A stretch of DNA of 34,801 nucleotides from Anaerolineales bacterium (lineage in GTDB: Bacteria > Chloroflexota > Anaerolineae > Anaerolineales > Villigracilaceae). The notes under the pieces were generated by a model. It saw only the letters and a program-made list of their open reading frames with translations, had not been told where the DNA came from and searched no databases. Both the position numbers and the translations under genes were made by a program. Positions 8,351-15,898 of the stretch are shown here, one piece after another. How positions within the stretch are numbered: the stretch's first letter is position 1; every line of letters begins with the position of its first letter. The stretch is taken from positions 1-34,801 of the forward strand of contig JAEURG010000239.1 in the NCBI GenBank assembly GCA_016789345.1, in the 5' to 3' direction.

Positions 8351-9364
8351 TTATTGAATGAGTTGAACTTTTTGCTTGCCTTCAACCAATTCACCGATGA
8401 TAAAAGTTTCTTCTTGAATAGATGCTTGTAATTTTGAAACCGAATTTTTATCTACAACCAAGACCATGCCAATGCCCATGTTGAAGACGCGATACATTTC
8501 TTCAGTTTCAATTTCTCCTGTTGCTTGAATGAAATTCCATAGCGGAGACATTTCCCATGAACCAAGTTGAATCTTTGCGTCAATATCATCGGGTAAAACA
8601 CGCGGAATGTTTTCAATGAATCCACCACCTGTGATGTGAGCCAGACCTTTAATTTCAGAAAGCACAGGTTGAAGAACAGAATAATATGAACGATGTGGTG
8701 CAAGTAATGCATCTGCAAGCGACATGTTGAGTTCAGGAGCTTTATTTTCAAGCGAAGCATTCGCAAAGATTTTGCGAATCAAAGAATATCCATTCGTATG
8801 TGGTCCACTGGATTTTAATCCGATTAAGACATCACCAGCTTTGATATCTTGTCTTGGAAGAATTTCGCTTCGTTCCAACACGCCGACAATTGTTCCTGCA
8901 ACGTCAAATTCATTTGGCTGATACACACCTGGCATTTCGGCTGTCTCACCACCCAATAATGCAACACCAGATTCTTTACACGCTTCTGCAATACCAGTCA
9001 CCACTTCTGCAGTTTGTTCGGGATTCAATTTTGATGTTGCAAAATAATCCATAAAAAATAATGGTTTCGCACCTTGTACCAGAATGTCGTTGATACAATG
9101 ATTAACAATGTCATGTCCAATGCCGCGATATCTTCCAACGGATGCGGCTAGTTTTACTTTTGTTCCTACGCCGTCTGTTGATGCAACCAATACAGGAGAT
9201 TTCATTTCTTTTAAAGCAGAAGCATCGAACAATCCACCAAATGAACCGATACCTGCTAATACTGACGAGTTGTAAGTTGATTTGACCGCATCTTTCATTA
9301 ATTCAACAGCTTTATTGCCCGCATCAATATCTACACCCGAAGAAGCGTAATCGGATTTTGTCAT
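8351..9364 (-). CDS. purM: Phosphoribosylformylglycinamidine cyclo-ligase (AIR synthetase)
   Basis: ATP-dependent closure of FGAM to AIR. 337 aa, usual length. Motifs: YASSGVDIDAGNKAVELMKD, VLVASTDGVGTKVKLAASV, HDIVNHCINDILVQGAKPLF, GVALLGGETAEMPGVY, LKSSGPHTNGYSLIRK and AHITGGGFIENIPRVLP. The start codon overlaps the purD stop in an ATGA arrangement, suggesting translational coupling. Confidence 0.98.
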   Translation of the reverse strand: MTKSDYASSGVDIDAGNKAVELMKDAVKSTYNSSVLAGIGSFGGLFDASALKEMKSPVLVASTDGVGTKVKLAASVGRYRGIGHDIVNHCINDILVQGAKPLFFMDYFATSKLNPEQTAEVVTGIAEACKESGVALLGGETAEMPGVYQPNEFDVAGTIVGVLERSEILPRQDIKAGDVLIGLKSSGPHTNGYSLIRKIFANASLENKAPELNMSLADALLAPHRSYYSVLQPVLSEIKGLAHITGGGFIENIPRVLPDDIDAKIQLGSWEMSPLWNFIQATGEIETEEMYRVFNMGIGMVLVVDKNSVSKLQASIQEETFIIGELVEGKQKVQLIQ

Positions 9365-10629
9365 TTTGCACCTTGCAAAGCTTTTTGTGCAATATCTTTT
9401 CGATATTGCATGCCATCAAATGAAACTTTATTAATATTGGAATAAACGTTTTCAACTGCATTGGCAATATCATTCCCCAAAGCGGTTAATCCAAACACAC
9501 GTCCTCCTGATGTGACAATTTTGTCTCCATCAAACTTTGTGCCTGCATGAAAACAAAATAAATCTTTTGGTAATTCTTTAAATGTAACAAGCTTTCCATT
9601 CTCTGCTTTTTCAGGATAACCCTTGCTTGCCAACACCACGCAAACTGCCGCGACATCTTTCCACTTAATATTTATATCTTTCAATTTTCCATCAACACAT
9701 GCTTCAAGAATTTCCATCAAATCTGTTTCGAGTAGTGGAAGCACCACCTGAGTCTCAGGGTCACCAAAACGACAGTTAAATTCCAACACGCGAATTCCAT
9801 CTTTAGTGAGCATCAGCCCTGCATACAACACACCAATAAATTTTCTGCCTTCTCTTCGCATTCCATCAATTGTTGGTTGTAATACTTTTTCAATTGCTTC
9901 TTTCAACAATTCATTTGTCAAAACAGGTGCAGGCGCATACGTTCCCATTCCGCCTGTGTTCGGTCCTTGGTCACCATCCAATAATTGTTTGTGGTCTTGC
10001 GCGGGAATCATCGTCACACAATGCTCGCCATCTGAAAAAGCCATTAAAGAAACTTCCTGCCCAATCAATTTTTCTTCAATCACCACTTCTGTTCCTGCCG
10101 AAGCAAATTCATTTTTCACCAGCATCGCTTCCAACGCAGAAATTGATTCTTCCAACGTCTCTGGCAAAATCACGCCTTTGCCTGCTGCCAGACCAGAGGC
10201 TTTAATCACAACTGGATAATCAATTTTATGGATGTGATCGACTGCTTCTTCAAAATCAGAAAATGTGACATATCTCGCTGTTGGGATTTGATTGCGCGCC
10301 ATGAAATTTTTTGAAAAAACTTTCGACGCCTCAATCTCCGCTGCAGCTTGACTCGGTCCGAAACAGCGGATGTTTGCATCTGACAAAGAATCTACCAATC
10401 CATCTGCAAGCGGAATCTCTGGACCAACAATTACCAAATCAATTTTCTTTTCTTTGCAAAAATGAATAACAGATTCATGATTACTAACATCCACTAAAAC
10501 ATTTTCGCCACATGAACTTGTGCCAGGGTTTCCAGGTGCAATATAAAGTTTCGTCAATCGTGGAGATTGAGCAACTTTCCATGCCAAGGCATGTTCACGT
10601 CCGCCAGAACCGATGATTAAAACATTCAT
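9361..10629 (-). CDS. purD: Phosphoribosylamine-glycine ligase (GAR synthetase)
   Basis: ATP-grasp ligase joining phosphoribosylamine and glycine. 422 aa, normal. Motifs: VLIIGSGGREHALAWKVAQS, LYIAPGNPGTSSCGEN, IDYPVVIKASGLAAGKGVIL, EEKLIGQEVSLMAFSDGEH, ALDHKQLLDGDQGPNTGGMG-type region (read here as AQDHKQLLDGDQGPNTGGMG), and LEFNCRFGDPETQVVLPLL. It starts 2 nt after the purF stop and overlaps purM at its own stop. Confidence 0.98.
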   Translation of the reverse strand: MNVLIIGSGGREHALAWKVAQSPRLTKLYIAPGNPGTSSCGENVLVDVSNHESVIHFCKEKKIDLVIVGPEIPLADGLVDSLSDANIRCFGPSQAAAEIEASKVFSKNFMARNQIPTARYVTFSDFEEAVDHIHKIDYPVVIKASGLAAGKGVILPETLEESISALEAMLVKNEFASAGTEVVIEEKLIGQEVSLMAFSDGEHCVTMIPAQDHKQLLDGDQGPNTGGMGTYAPAPVLTNELLKEAIEKVLQPTIDGMRREGRKFIGVLYAGLMLTKDGIRVLEFNCRFGDPETQVVLPLLETDLMEILEACVDGKLKDINIKWKDVAAVCVVLASKGYPEKAENGKLVTFKELPKDLFCFHAGTKFDGDKIVTSGGRVFGLTALGNDIANAVENVYSNINKVSFDGMQYRKDIAQKALQGAK

Positions 10630-10631
10630 AC

Positions 10632-12062
10632 TTATTTTGTCACCTTTTCAAAACCAGTCTTAACTGAAGTCATATCCACTGGAATCGGATATGCTCCCGT
10701 AAAACATGCCTGGCAAAATCCATCGTTGCGTTTGAGTGCGCGCATCATGCCTTCCACAGATAAATAATACAAGCTATCTGCATTCACATATTCTCGAATT
10801 TCATCAACAGTACGTTTGTGAGCAATTAAATCTTCATGCCTGCCCATGTCTACACCCATAAAGCAGGGATGTGCAATCGGCGGACAAGTAATCGCCATGT
10901 GAACTTCTTTTGCCCCTGCATTTCGCAATAACTTGATTAATGGACCTGTCGTATTTCCCCGTACGATACTATCATCAATCACCACGACTCTTTTATCACG
11001 AACATTTTCATTGATAACATTAAACTTTAAAGCTACACCACGTTTGCGAAGTGAATCAGTTGGTTCAATAAATGTTCTGCCTACATAACGATTCTTGATG
11101 AAACCATCGTTGTATGGAAACTTTGTCACGTGTGAAAAACCAATTGCGGCAGGCACAGATGAATCAGGTACAGGAATGACAACATCACCAAGGTCGCTGC
11201 CCATTTTTTCTGTAATCTCGCGAGCAAGTTCTTCGCCTAATCTCTGACGCACATGATGAACATTGATGCCATCCCACACTTGATCAGGACGTGCAAAATA
11301 AATATGCTCGAAGATACACATGGCTGTGGGATTCACAGTTGGAAGAGCTTGCATTACTTTCAGTGCACTATTCGATAATGAAACAACCTCACCAGGTTTT
11401 ACATCGCGGATGGCTTCACATCCCAAAGTTTGTAACGCACCTGTTTCAGATGCAACGGCATGTCCGCCACCAGGTAATAAGCCAATACACAGCGGACGAA
11501 ATCCCCACGGGTCACGAACTGCATATACACAATCTCGAGTCAAAATAACTAACGAGTATGCGCCAATCCATTTTGCCATCGCGGTCTTGATTCGTTCTTC
11601 CCATGTCGCGCCACCGTTGCGTGCCAACATCATCGTCATCACTTCGGTATCTGATGAAGATGAAAAACCAACGCCTTGTTCCATCAATTCATTTCTTAAC
11701 TCAGCAGAATTAATTAAATTTCCATTATGTGCCAATGCCAAAGGTCCATGCATGGTTTCGATCATAAACGGTTGAGCATTTCTTAATAACGATGAACCTG
11801 TTGTTGAATAACGTGTATGACCAATTGCATAATGACCTTTTAAATCTGCCATGACGTTGGGCGTGAATACATGCGAAACTAACCCAACCCCTTTGTGCAT
11901 GGAGATTGTTTGTCCATCCGCAACTGCCATGCCCGCCGCTTCTTGTCCGCGATGTTGCAATGCATATAATCCAAAGAACGTCATGCGTGCTACATCTTCG
12001 TTCGGCGCGAAGATGCCAAGCACACCACATTCTTCTTTTGGTGATTCATCAAAATAGTTCAT
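10632..12062 (-). CDS. purF: Amidophosphoribosyltransferase, Fe-S type
   Basis: First committed step of purine synthesis: PRPP plus glutamine to phosphoribosylamine. 476 aa. An 11-residue propeptide precedes the Ntn nucleophile Cys12 (KEECGVLGIFAPNED). The PRPP-binding motif is VVVIDDSIVRGNTT. Four cysteines fit the B. subtilis-type 4Fe-4S ligand pattern: Cys249 (AMCIFEHIY), Cys400 (HPCFMGVDM), and Cys450/Cys453 (FCQACFTG). By family knowledge this form is processed at the propeptide and oxygen-sensitive. It overlaps purK by 14 nt. Confidence 0.98.
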   Translation of the reverse strand: MNYFDESPKEECGVLGIFAPNEDVARMTFFGLYALQHRGQEAAGMAVADGQTISMHKGVGLVSHVFTPNVMADLKGHYAIGHTRYSTTGSSLLRNAQPFMIETMHGPLALAHNGNLINSAELRNELMEQGVGFSSSSDTEVMTMMLARNGGATWEERIKTAMAKWIGAYSLVILTRDCVYAVRDPWGFRPLCIGLLPGGGHAVASETGALQTLGCEAIRDVKPGEVVSLSNSALKVMQALPTVNPTAMCIFEHIYFARPDQVWDGINVHHVRQRLGEELAREITEKMGSDLGDVVIPVPDSSVPAAIGFSHVTKFPYNDGFIKNRYVGRTFIEPTDSLRKRGVALKFNVINENVRDKRVVVIDDSIVRGNTTGPLIKLLRNAGAKEVHMAITCPPIAHPCFMGVDMGRHEDLIAHKRTVDEIREYVNADSLYYLSVEGMMRALKRNDGFCQACFTGAYPIPVDMTSVKTGFEKVTK

Positions 12063-13113
12063 ACACTTCCTTTACCAAATCAATTTTCTTTTGCAAAGTT
12101 TCCATATCTTTTTCAACAAACGTAATATGCCCAAGTTTTCGTTTCGCTCTCGGCTCTTTATCGTATAAATGCAAATGTGCGCCTTCAATCTTTAGGATGA
12201 ATTCCACGTCTGGAATAGTTCCCACTAAATTGACCATTCCACACACTCCCAGCGGATTCGTGCTCCCAAGCGGCGCATCTGTCACAGCCCGAACTTGATT
12301 CTCGAACTGAGACGTGACACTACCTTCAATTGACCAATGCCCGCTGTTGTGGACTCGTGGTGCCATTTCATTTGCCAGCAAGCGACCGTCTTTTTCAAAG
12401 AACTCAATCGTCAACACACCAACGTAATTTAATGTATCCATCACCGCTTGAGCATATTCTTCGGCTTGCTTTTGTAAATCTGGTGAGATATTTCCATTTA
12501 CAAGCGATAATCTTAAGATTCCATCTTTGTGATGATTTTCAATCAACGGATAAAATTTAGTCTCCCCAGATTTATTTCGCACAGTAATAATAGATAATTC
12601 ACGGTCAAATGAAATGAATTCTTCTAAAATACCATTTTCAATTTTTTCTGCTTCGATCTCTGCTTGTGAATGAACAATGCTTTGACCTTTGCCGTCATAC
12701 CCCATACGACGAGTCTTCAGCACAGCAGGGAAACTAATTTCATTTCCTTTGGATAGTTCGATTGTAAATTTTGGGGTTGGAATGCCCAATCCACAAAAAA
12801 AAGATTTTTCAATAAATCGATCTTGTGCTTTTTCCAATGCAATAGATGGTGGATATATAGGAACGAATTTTTCAAGATGTCGCGCTGTTTCTACTGGGAC
12901 ATTTTCAAATTCATAAGTGATTACATTCAAGCCATCGGCAAACTTTTCAAGAGCAGATGTATCAGCATAATCCGCTGTGATTTGTTCAGCGAGCAAGCTG
13001 GAGGGTGAGTCAGAGGCGGAGTCAAAGAAGCGAAAGCGATGTCCGAGTGGATATCCTGCTAATGCAAGCATTCGTCCTAATTGACCTGCTCCCAAAACGC
13101 CGATTGTTTTCAT
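12049..13113 (-). CDS. purK: N5-carboxyaminoimidazole ribonucleotide synthase
   Basis: ATP-grasp enzyme converting AIR and bicarbonate to N5-CAIR. 354 aa. Motifs: [88 protein letters not shown] and [10 protein letters not shown]. It starts inside the purE stop (4-nt ATGA overlap) and its own end overlaps purF, consistent with a coupled operon. Pairing with purE shows the bacterial two-enzyme route is used. Confidence 0.98.
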   Translation of the reverse strand: MKTIGVLGAGQLGRMLALAGYPLGHRFRFFDSASDSPSSLLAEQITADYADTSALEKFADGLNVITYEFENVPVETARHLEKFVPIYPPSIALEKAQDRFIEKSFFCGLGIPTPKFTIELSKGNEISFPAVLKTRRMGYDGKGQSIVHSQAEIEAEKIENGILEEFISFDRELSIITVRNKSGETKFYPLIENHHKDGILRLSLVNGNISPDLQKQAEEYAQAVMDTLNYVGVLTIEFFEKDGRLLANEMAPRVHNSGHWSIEGSVTSQFENQVRAVTDAPLGSTNPLGVCGMVNLVGTIPDVEFILKIEGAHLHLYDKEPRAKRKLGHITFVEKDMETLQKKIDLVKEVYELF

Positions 13114-13607
13114 CCGTTATCTTCTCGCGGATCAGGGTTATCCAAAACATTTTGTGTTTGCTTGGCGCGATAATCAAGAAGTGCGTTGAGATGTTCTTGA
13201 TGTTTGTTTGCAACAATCGAAGCCGCAAGCAACGCCGCATTGATTGCACCAGCCTTGCCAATTGCCAACGTGCCAACGGGAATGCCCGCAGGCATTTGCA
13301 CAATCGAGAGAAGCGAATCCATTCCATTGAGTGCCTTCGATTGAACAGGCACACCAAGCACAGGCAGATGTGTTTTCGCAGCAGTCATGCCAGGTAAATG
13401 TGCTGCGCCACCTGCGCCTGCAATAATGACTTCAATGCCGCGTTCATGTGCAGACTCTGCAAATTGAAATAACAAATCAGGCGTGCGATGTGCAGAAATA
13501 ATTTTGACTTCGTATGGAATCTTTAATTCATCGAGAATTTTTGTAGCGTGTTCCATCATCTCCCAATCTGATTTCGAGCCCATGATAATAGCAATTAATA
13601 GATTCAT
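13110..13607 (-). CDS. purE: N5-carboxyaminoimidazole ribonucleotide mutase
   Basis: Rearranges N5-CAIR to CAIR. 165 aa from the ATG at 13607, which has GAGG six nt upstream; an in-frame TTG at 13619 is less likely because it overlaps the upstream stop. Class I motifs: [47 protein letters not shown] and [20 protein letters not shown]. The last ~20 residues ([20 protein letters not shown]) are polar and probably disordered. It is followed by purK with a 4-nt overlap. Confidence 0.97.
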   Translation of the reverse strand: MNLLIAIIMGSKSDWEMMEHATKILDELKIPYEVKIISAHRTPDLLFQFAESAHERGIEVIIAGAGGAAHLPGMTAAKTHLPVLGVPVQSKALNGMDSLLSIVQMPAGIPVGTLAIGKAGAINAALLAASIVANKHQEHLNALLDYRAKQTQNVLDNPDPREDNG

Positions 13608-13615
13608 TATTTGCC

Positions 13616-14146
13616 TCAATTGTCTTTCAAAACATAATTACTATCTTTGACTAATTTCATGGCAGCCCAAACAGCCCCAGATGCAGTAGAAAGTATGCCT
13701 GTAATAGAATAATATACAAAAAGACTTCGATCTATTGAGATGGGTGGATTTAAAGGATCAAATGTCCATAAAACCCACCACATAAGAAAACCCACCAAGA
13801 CGCCAATACTAGAGCCTTTCAAAACAATAACTTTATAGTTGATATCTTGAAGTAAATTATTATGTAATAAAACAGATAATAAAATTCCACCAATTACCCC
13901 TGGAACTATTGAGCCTATTAGACCAACAAAAATTAGTCCAGGCACAATAACCACGATTGTAGGAGAAAATATATATTGGGTCATTTCATCTGAAAACCCT
14001 AAAACTAATAATGGACCAAGAATCCAAAATACGGCAAAAATCACTGATCCAACAAATGATCCCTGCAGACCTCGCATTGCGCCATAAAGAGAGAAAACAT
14101 AATAACTTCGTAGTTTTGTTTTCATATTTACAAAAGTTTCATTCAT
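13616..14146 (-). CDS. Unknown four-helix membrane protein embedded in the purine operon
   Basis: 176 aa, family not recognised. Its ATG overlaps the purC stop (ATGA), and the purE ribosome-binding site overlaps its own stop, so it is built into the operon by translational coupling. Four hydrophobic segments are visible: about residues 29-50 ([18 protein letters not shown]), 58-92 ([20 protein letters not shown], running on into [12 protein letters not shown]), 103-125 ([12 protein letters not shown]) and 142-164 ([20 protein letters not shown]). The Gly-rich second segment may form a hairpin. Charged residues are few and mostly at the ends, with no catalytic motif. A transporter-like or scaffold role for nucleobase metabolism would be speculation. 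Confidence 0.8.
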   Translation of the reverse strand: MNETFVNMKTKLRSYYVFSLYGAMRGLQGSFVGSVIFAVFWILGPLLVLGFSDEMTQYIFSPTIVVIVPGLIFVGLIGSIVPGVIGGILLSVLLHNNLLQDINYKVIVLKGSSIGVLVGFLMWWVLWTFDPLNPPISIDRSLFVYYSITGILSTASGAVWAAMKLVKDSNYVLKDN

Positions 14147-15126
14147 AAGATTTGGGAAATTATCTCTGCTTTTTTTAGATTTTCAATCAACCGTTCTTCA
14201 ATTGGATATGAACCTGGCTTGAACGTTTTGCCTGTCAGCATTTCGTAAATGGCAATATATCTTCGTGAAGCGGATGTCCACAAATCATCGGGCATGGAGG
14301 GAATTTCTCCATCGCCGCGATAGCCTTTTTCTGCATACGCAATACGAATAAATTCCTTGTCAAAGTTTTCGGGTTCTTTGCCTTCATCAAATAATTTTTG
14401 ATAGGCATTCGCTCGCCAAAAACGAGATGAGTCTGGTGTATGGACTTCATCAATTAACATTACCTGACCATCATCGGTTAAACCGAATTCATATTTGGTA
14501 TCCACTAAAATCAACTCTGCTTTCCCAGCTAATTCCTGTCCGCGTTTGAAAATGGCTAGTGCGGCAGTTTGAACCTGATTCCATATCTTTTCATCAAGTA
14601 TCTTTTTCTCAACGACTTCGGCACAAGTTAATCGTTCGTCATGTCCCGTTTCGCCACCTTTGGTTGTGGGCGTGATAATCGGCTCAGGTAATTTTTGATT
14701 CTTTCTCAAGCCTTCAGGAAAATCATAGCCATAAATATTTCGCTCACCTAAAGAATAACGATGCCACAAAGCCGTAGATGTGACTCCTGTAATATATCCG
14801 CGCACGATGACTTCTACTTGAATCGGATTCACTTTTTGAACAATTGCGGCATTTGGATCTGGAATTGAAATCAAATGATTCGGAATAATATCTTTCGTCT
14901 GTTCAAACCACCAAGCAGAAAGTTGATTCAATACTTGACCTTTGTATGGAACTCGCGCAAGGATTCGGTCAAATGCTGATAAGCGATCTGTTGTGATAAT
15001 CAATCTTTGTCCATTTTGCAAATCATACCAATCGCGCACCTTGCCCGATTGTTTTCCTGCAAGTGGTAAATTGGTTTCATTCAGCGCTTGCGGAATTAAT
15101 TTCAACAATTCATTTTGCGAGATCAT
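14143..15126 (-). CDS. purC: Phosphoribosylaminoimidazole-succinocarboxamide synthase
   Basis: Joins CAIR and aspartate to SAICAR using ATP. 327 aa, the longer family form of about 300 aa rather than the E. coli form of about 240 aa. Motifs: GKVRDWYDLQNGQRLIITTD, RLSAFDRILARVPYKGQVLN, VEVIVRGYITGVTSTALWHR, TPTTKGGETGHDERL, LILVDTKYEFGLTDDGQVML and IDEVHTPDSSRFWRA. It begins 1 nt after purQ and ends in an ATGA overlap with the unknown membrane-protein gene. Confidence 0.98.
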   Translation of the reverse strand: MISQNELLKLIPQALNETNLPLAGKQSGKVRDWYDLQNGQRLIITTDRLSAFDRILARVPYKGQVLNQLSAWWFEQTKDIIPNHLISIPDPNAAIVQKVNPIQVEVIVRGYITGVTSTALWHRYSLGERNIYGYDFPEGLRKNQKLPEPIITPTTKGGETGHDERLTCAEVVEKKILDEKIWNQVQTAALAIFKRGQELAGKAELILVDTKYEFGLTDDGQVMLIDEVHTPDSSRFWRANAYQKLFDEGKEPENFDKEFIRIAYAEKGYRGDGEIPSMPDDLWTSASRRYIAIYEMLTGKTFKPGSYPIEERLIENLKKAEIISQIL

Positions 15127-15127
15127 T

Positions 15128-15895
15128 TTACATTTGCCTCGCGTAGTTCACACCATTTTCAAACAACTTCAATCCGCTTCCGCTGGTCTCTCCGCGTGTG
15201 TGACGCGGATGTTGCCATAAATAAATATGATTTTCAGGATGTGGCATCAAGCCAAGCACATTGCCTTTTGCATTGGTAATCCCAGCAATATCCATCGTTG
15301 AGCCATTTGGGTTTATCGGGTACACACCGTTTGCTGATGAACCATTTGCGTTCACATAAGTCAACGCGATATGTTCGCTTGAAATATTTTCAATCGATTG
15401 AAAATTTCCTTCACCATGTGCAATAGGGCAGGTGATGATTTCATTTAAATCTTTTGTCCAGATACAATTTTGTGATGTGGATTTGAGATTGACCCAACGA
15501 CATTCAAAATGACCTTCCGCATTAAAAGTTAATGTCGCTTCATTCTTAACTTGTGTTTGATTCTGTTTCCCAGGCAGAATCCCAGCTTTGACCAAGACTT
15601 GAAATCCGTTACAGATTCCAATCACAGGTTTGGTAGCATCCACAAATGCAGAGACTTCATCCGCAAAGTAAGATGCTAAATCCAATGCAAGAAGTTTGCC
15701 TGCGCCTAATGCATCTGCGTAGGAAAAACCACCAGGAACAACGAGCAGTTGAAAGTCCGCGAGAAGCGATTTGTGATTCCGCAATTCATTTAATGGAACA
15801 CCTGTCGCATCTGCACCTGCGAGAGTTAAAGCATCCATCACATCGAAATCGCGATTGGAGCCATGAGCTTGGAGGACGAGAGCTTTTGGTTTCAT
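15128..15895 (-). CDS. purQ: FGAM synthase glutaminase subunit
   Basis: Provides ammonia from glutamine to PurL. 255 aa. Class I amidotransferase: oxyanion-hole region VVPGGFSYADALGAGKLLAL, nucleophile Cys95 in PVIGICNGFQVLVKAG, and the His-Glu pair in LGLMPHPENH. Other PurQ features: CPIAHGEGNF and NPNGSTMDIAGITN. It starts 3 nt after the purL stop. PurL here has PurS-like domains at its N-terminus, so a separate purS is not needed in the complex. Confidence 0.97.
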   Translation of the reverse strand: MKPKALVLQAHGSNRDFDVMDALTLAGADATGVPLNELRNHKSLLADFQLLVVPGGFSYADALGAGKLLALDLASYFADEVSAFVDATKPVIGICNGFQVLVKAGILPGKQNQTQVKNEATLTFNAEGHFECRWVNLKSTSQNCIWTKDLNEIITCPIAHGEGNFQSIENISSEHIALTYVNANGSSANGVYPINPNGSTMDIAGITNAKGNVLGLMPHPENHIYLWQHPRHTRGETSGSGLKLFENGVNYARQM

Positions 15896-15898
15896 AAT

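Noticed and set aside
8341-8394. Longer start for the AICAR transformylase at 8394.
   Set aside because: It would overlap the end of purM by 44 nt and lacks a ribosome-binding site; the ATG at 8340 has one and fits the family N-terminus.
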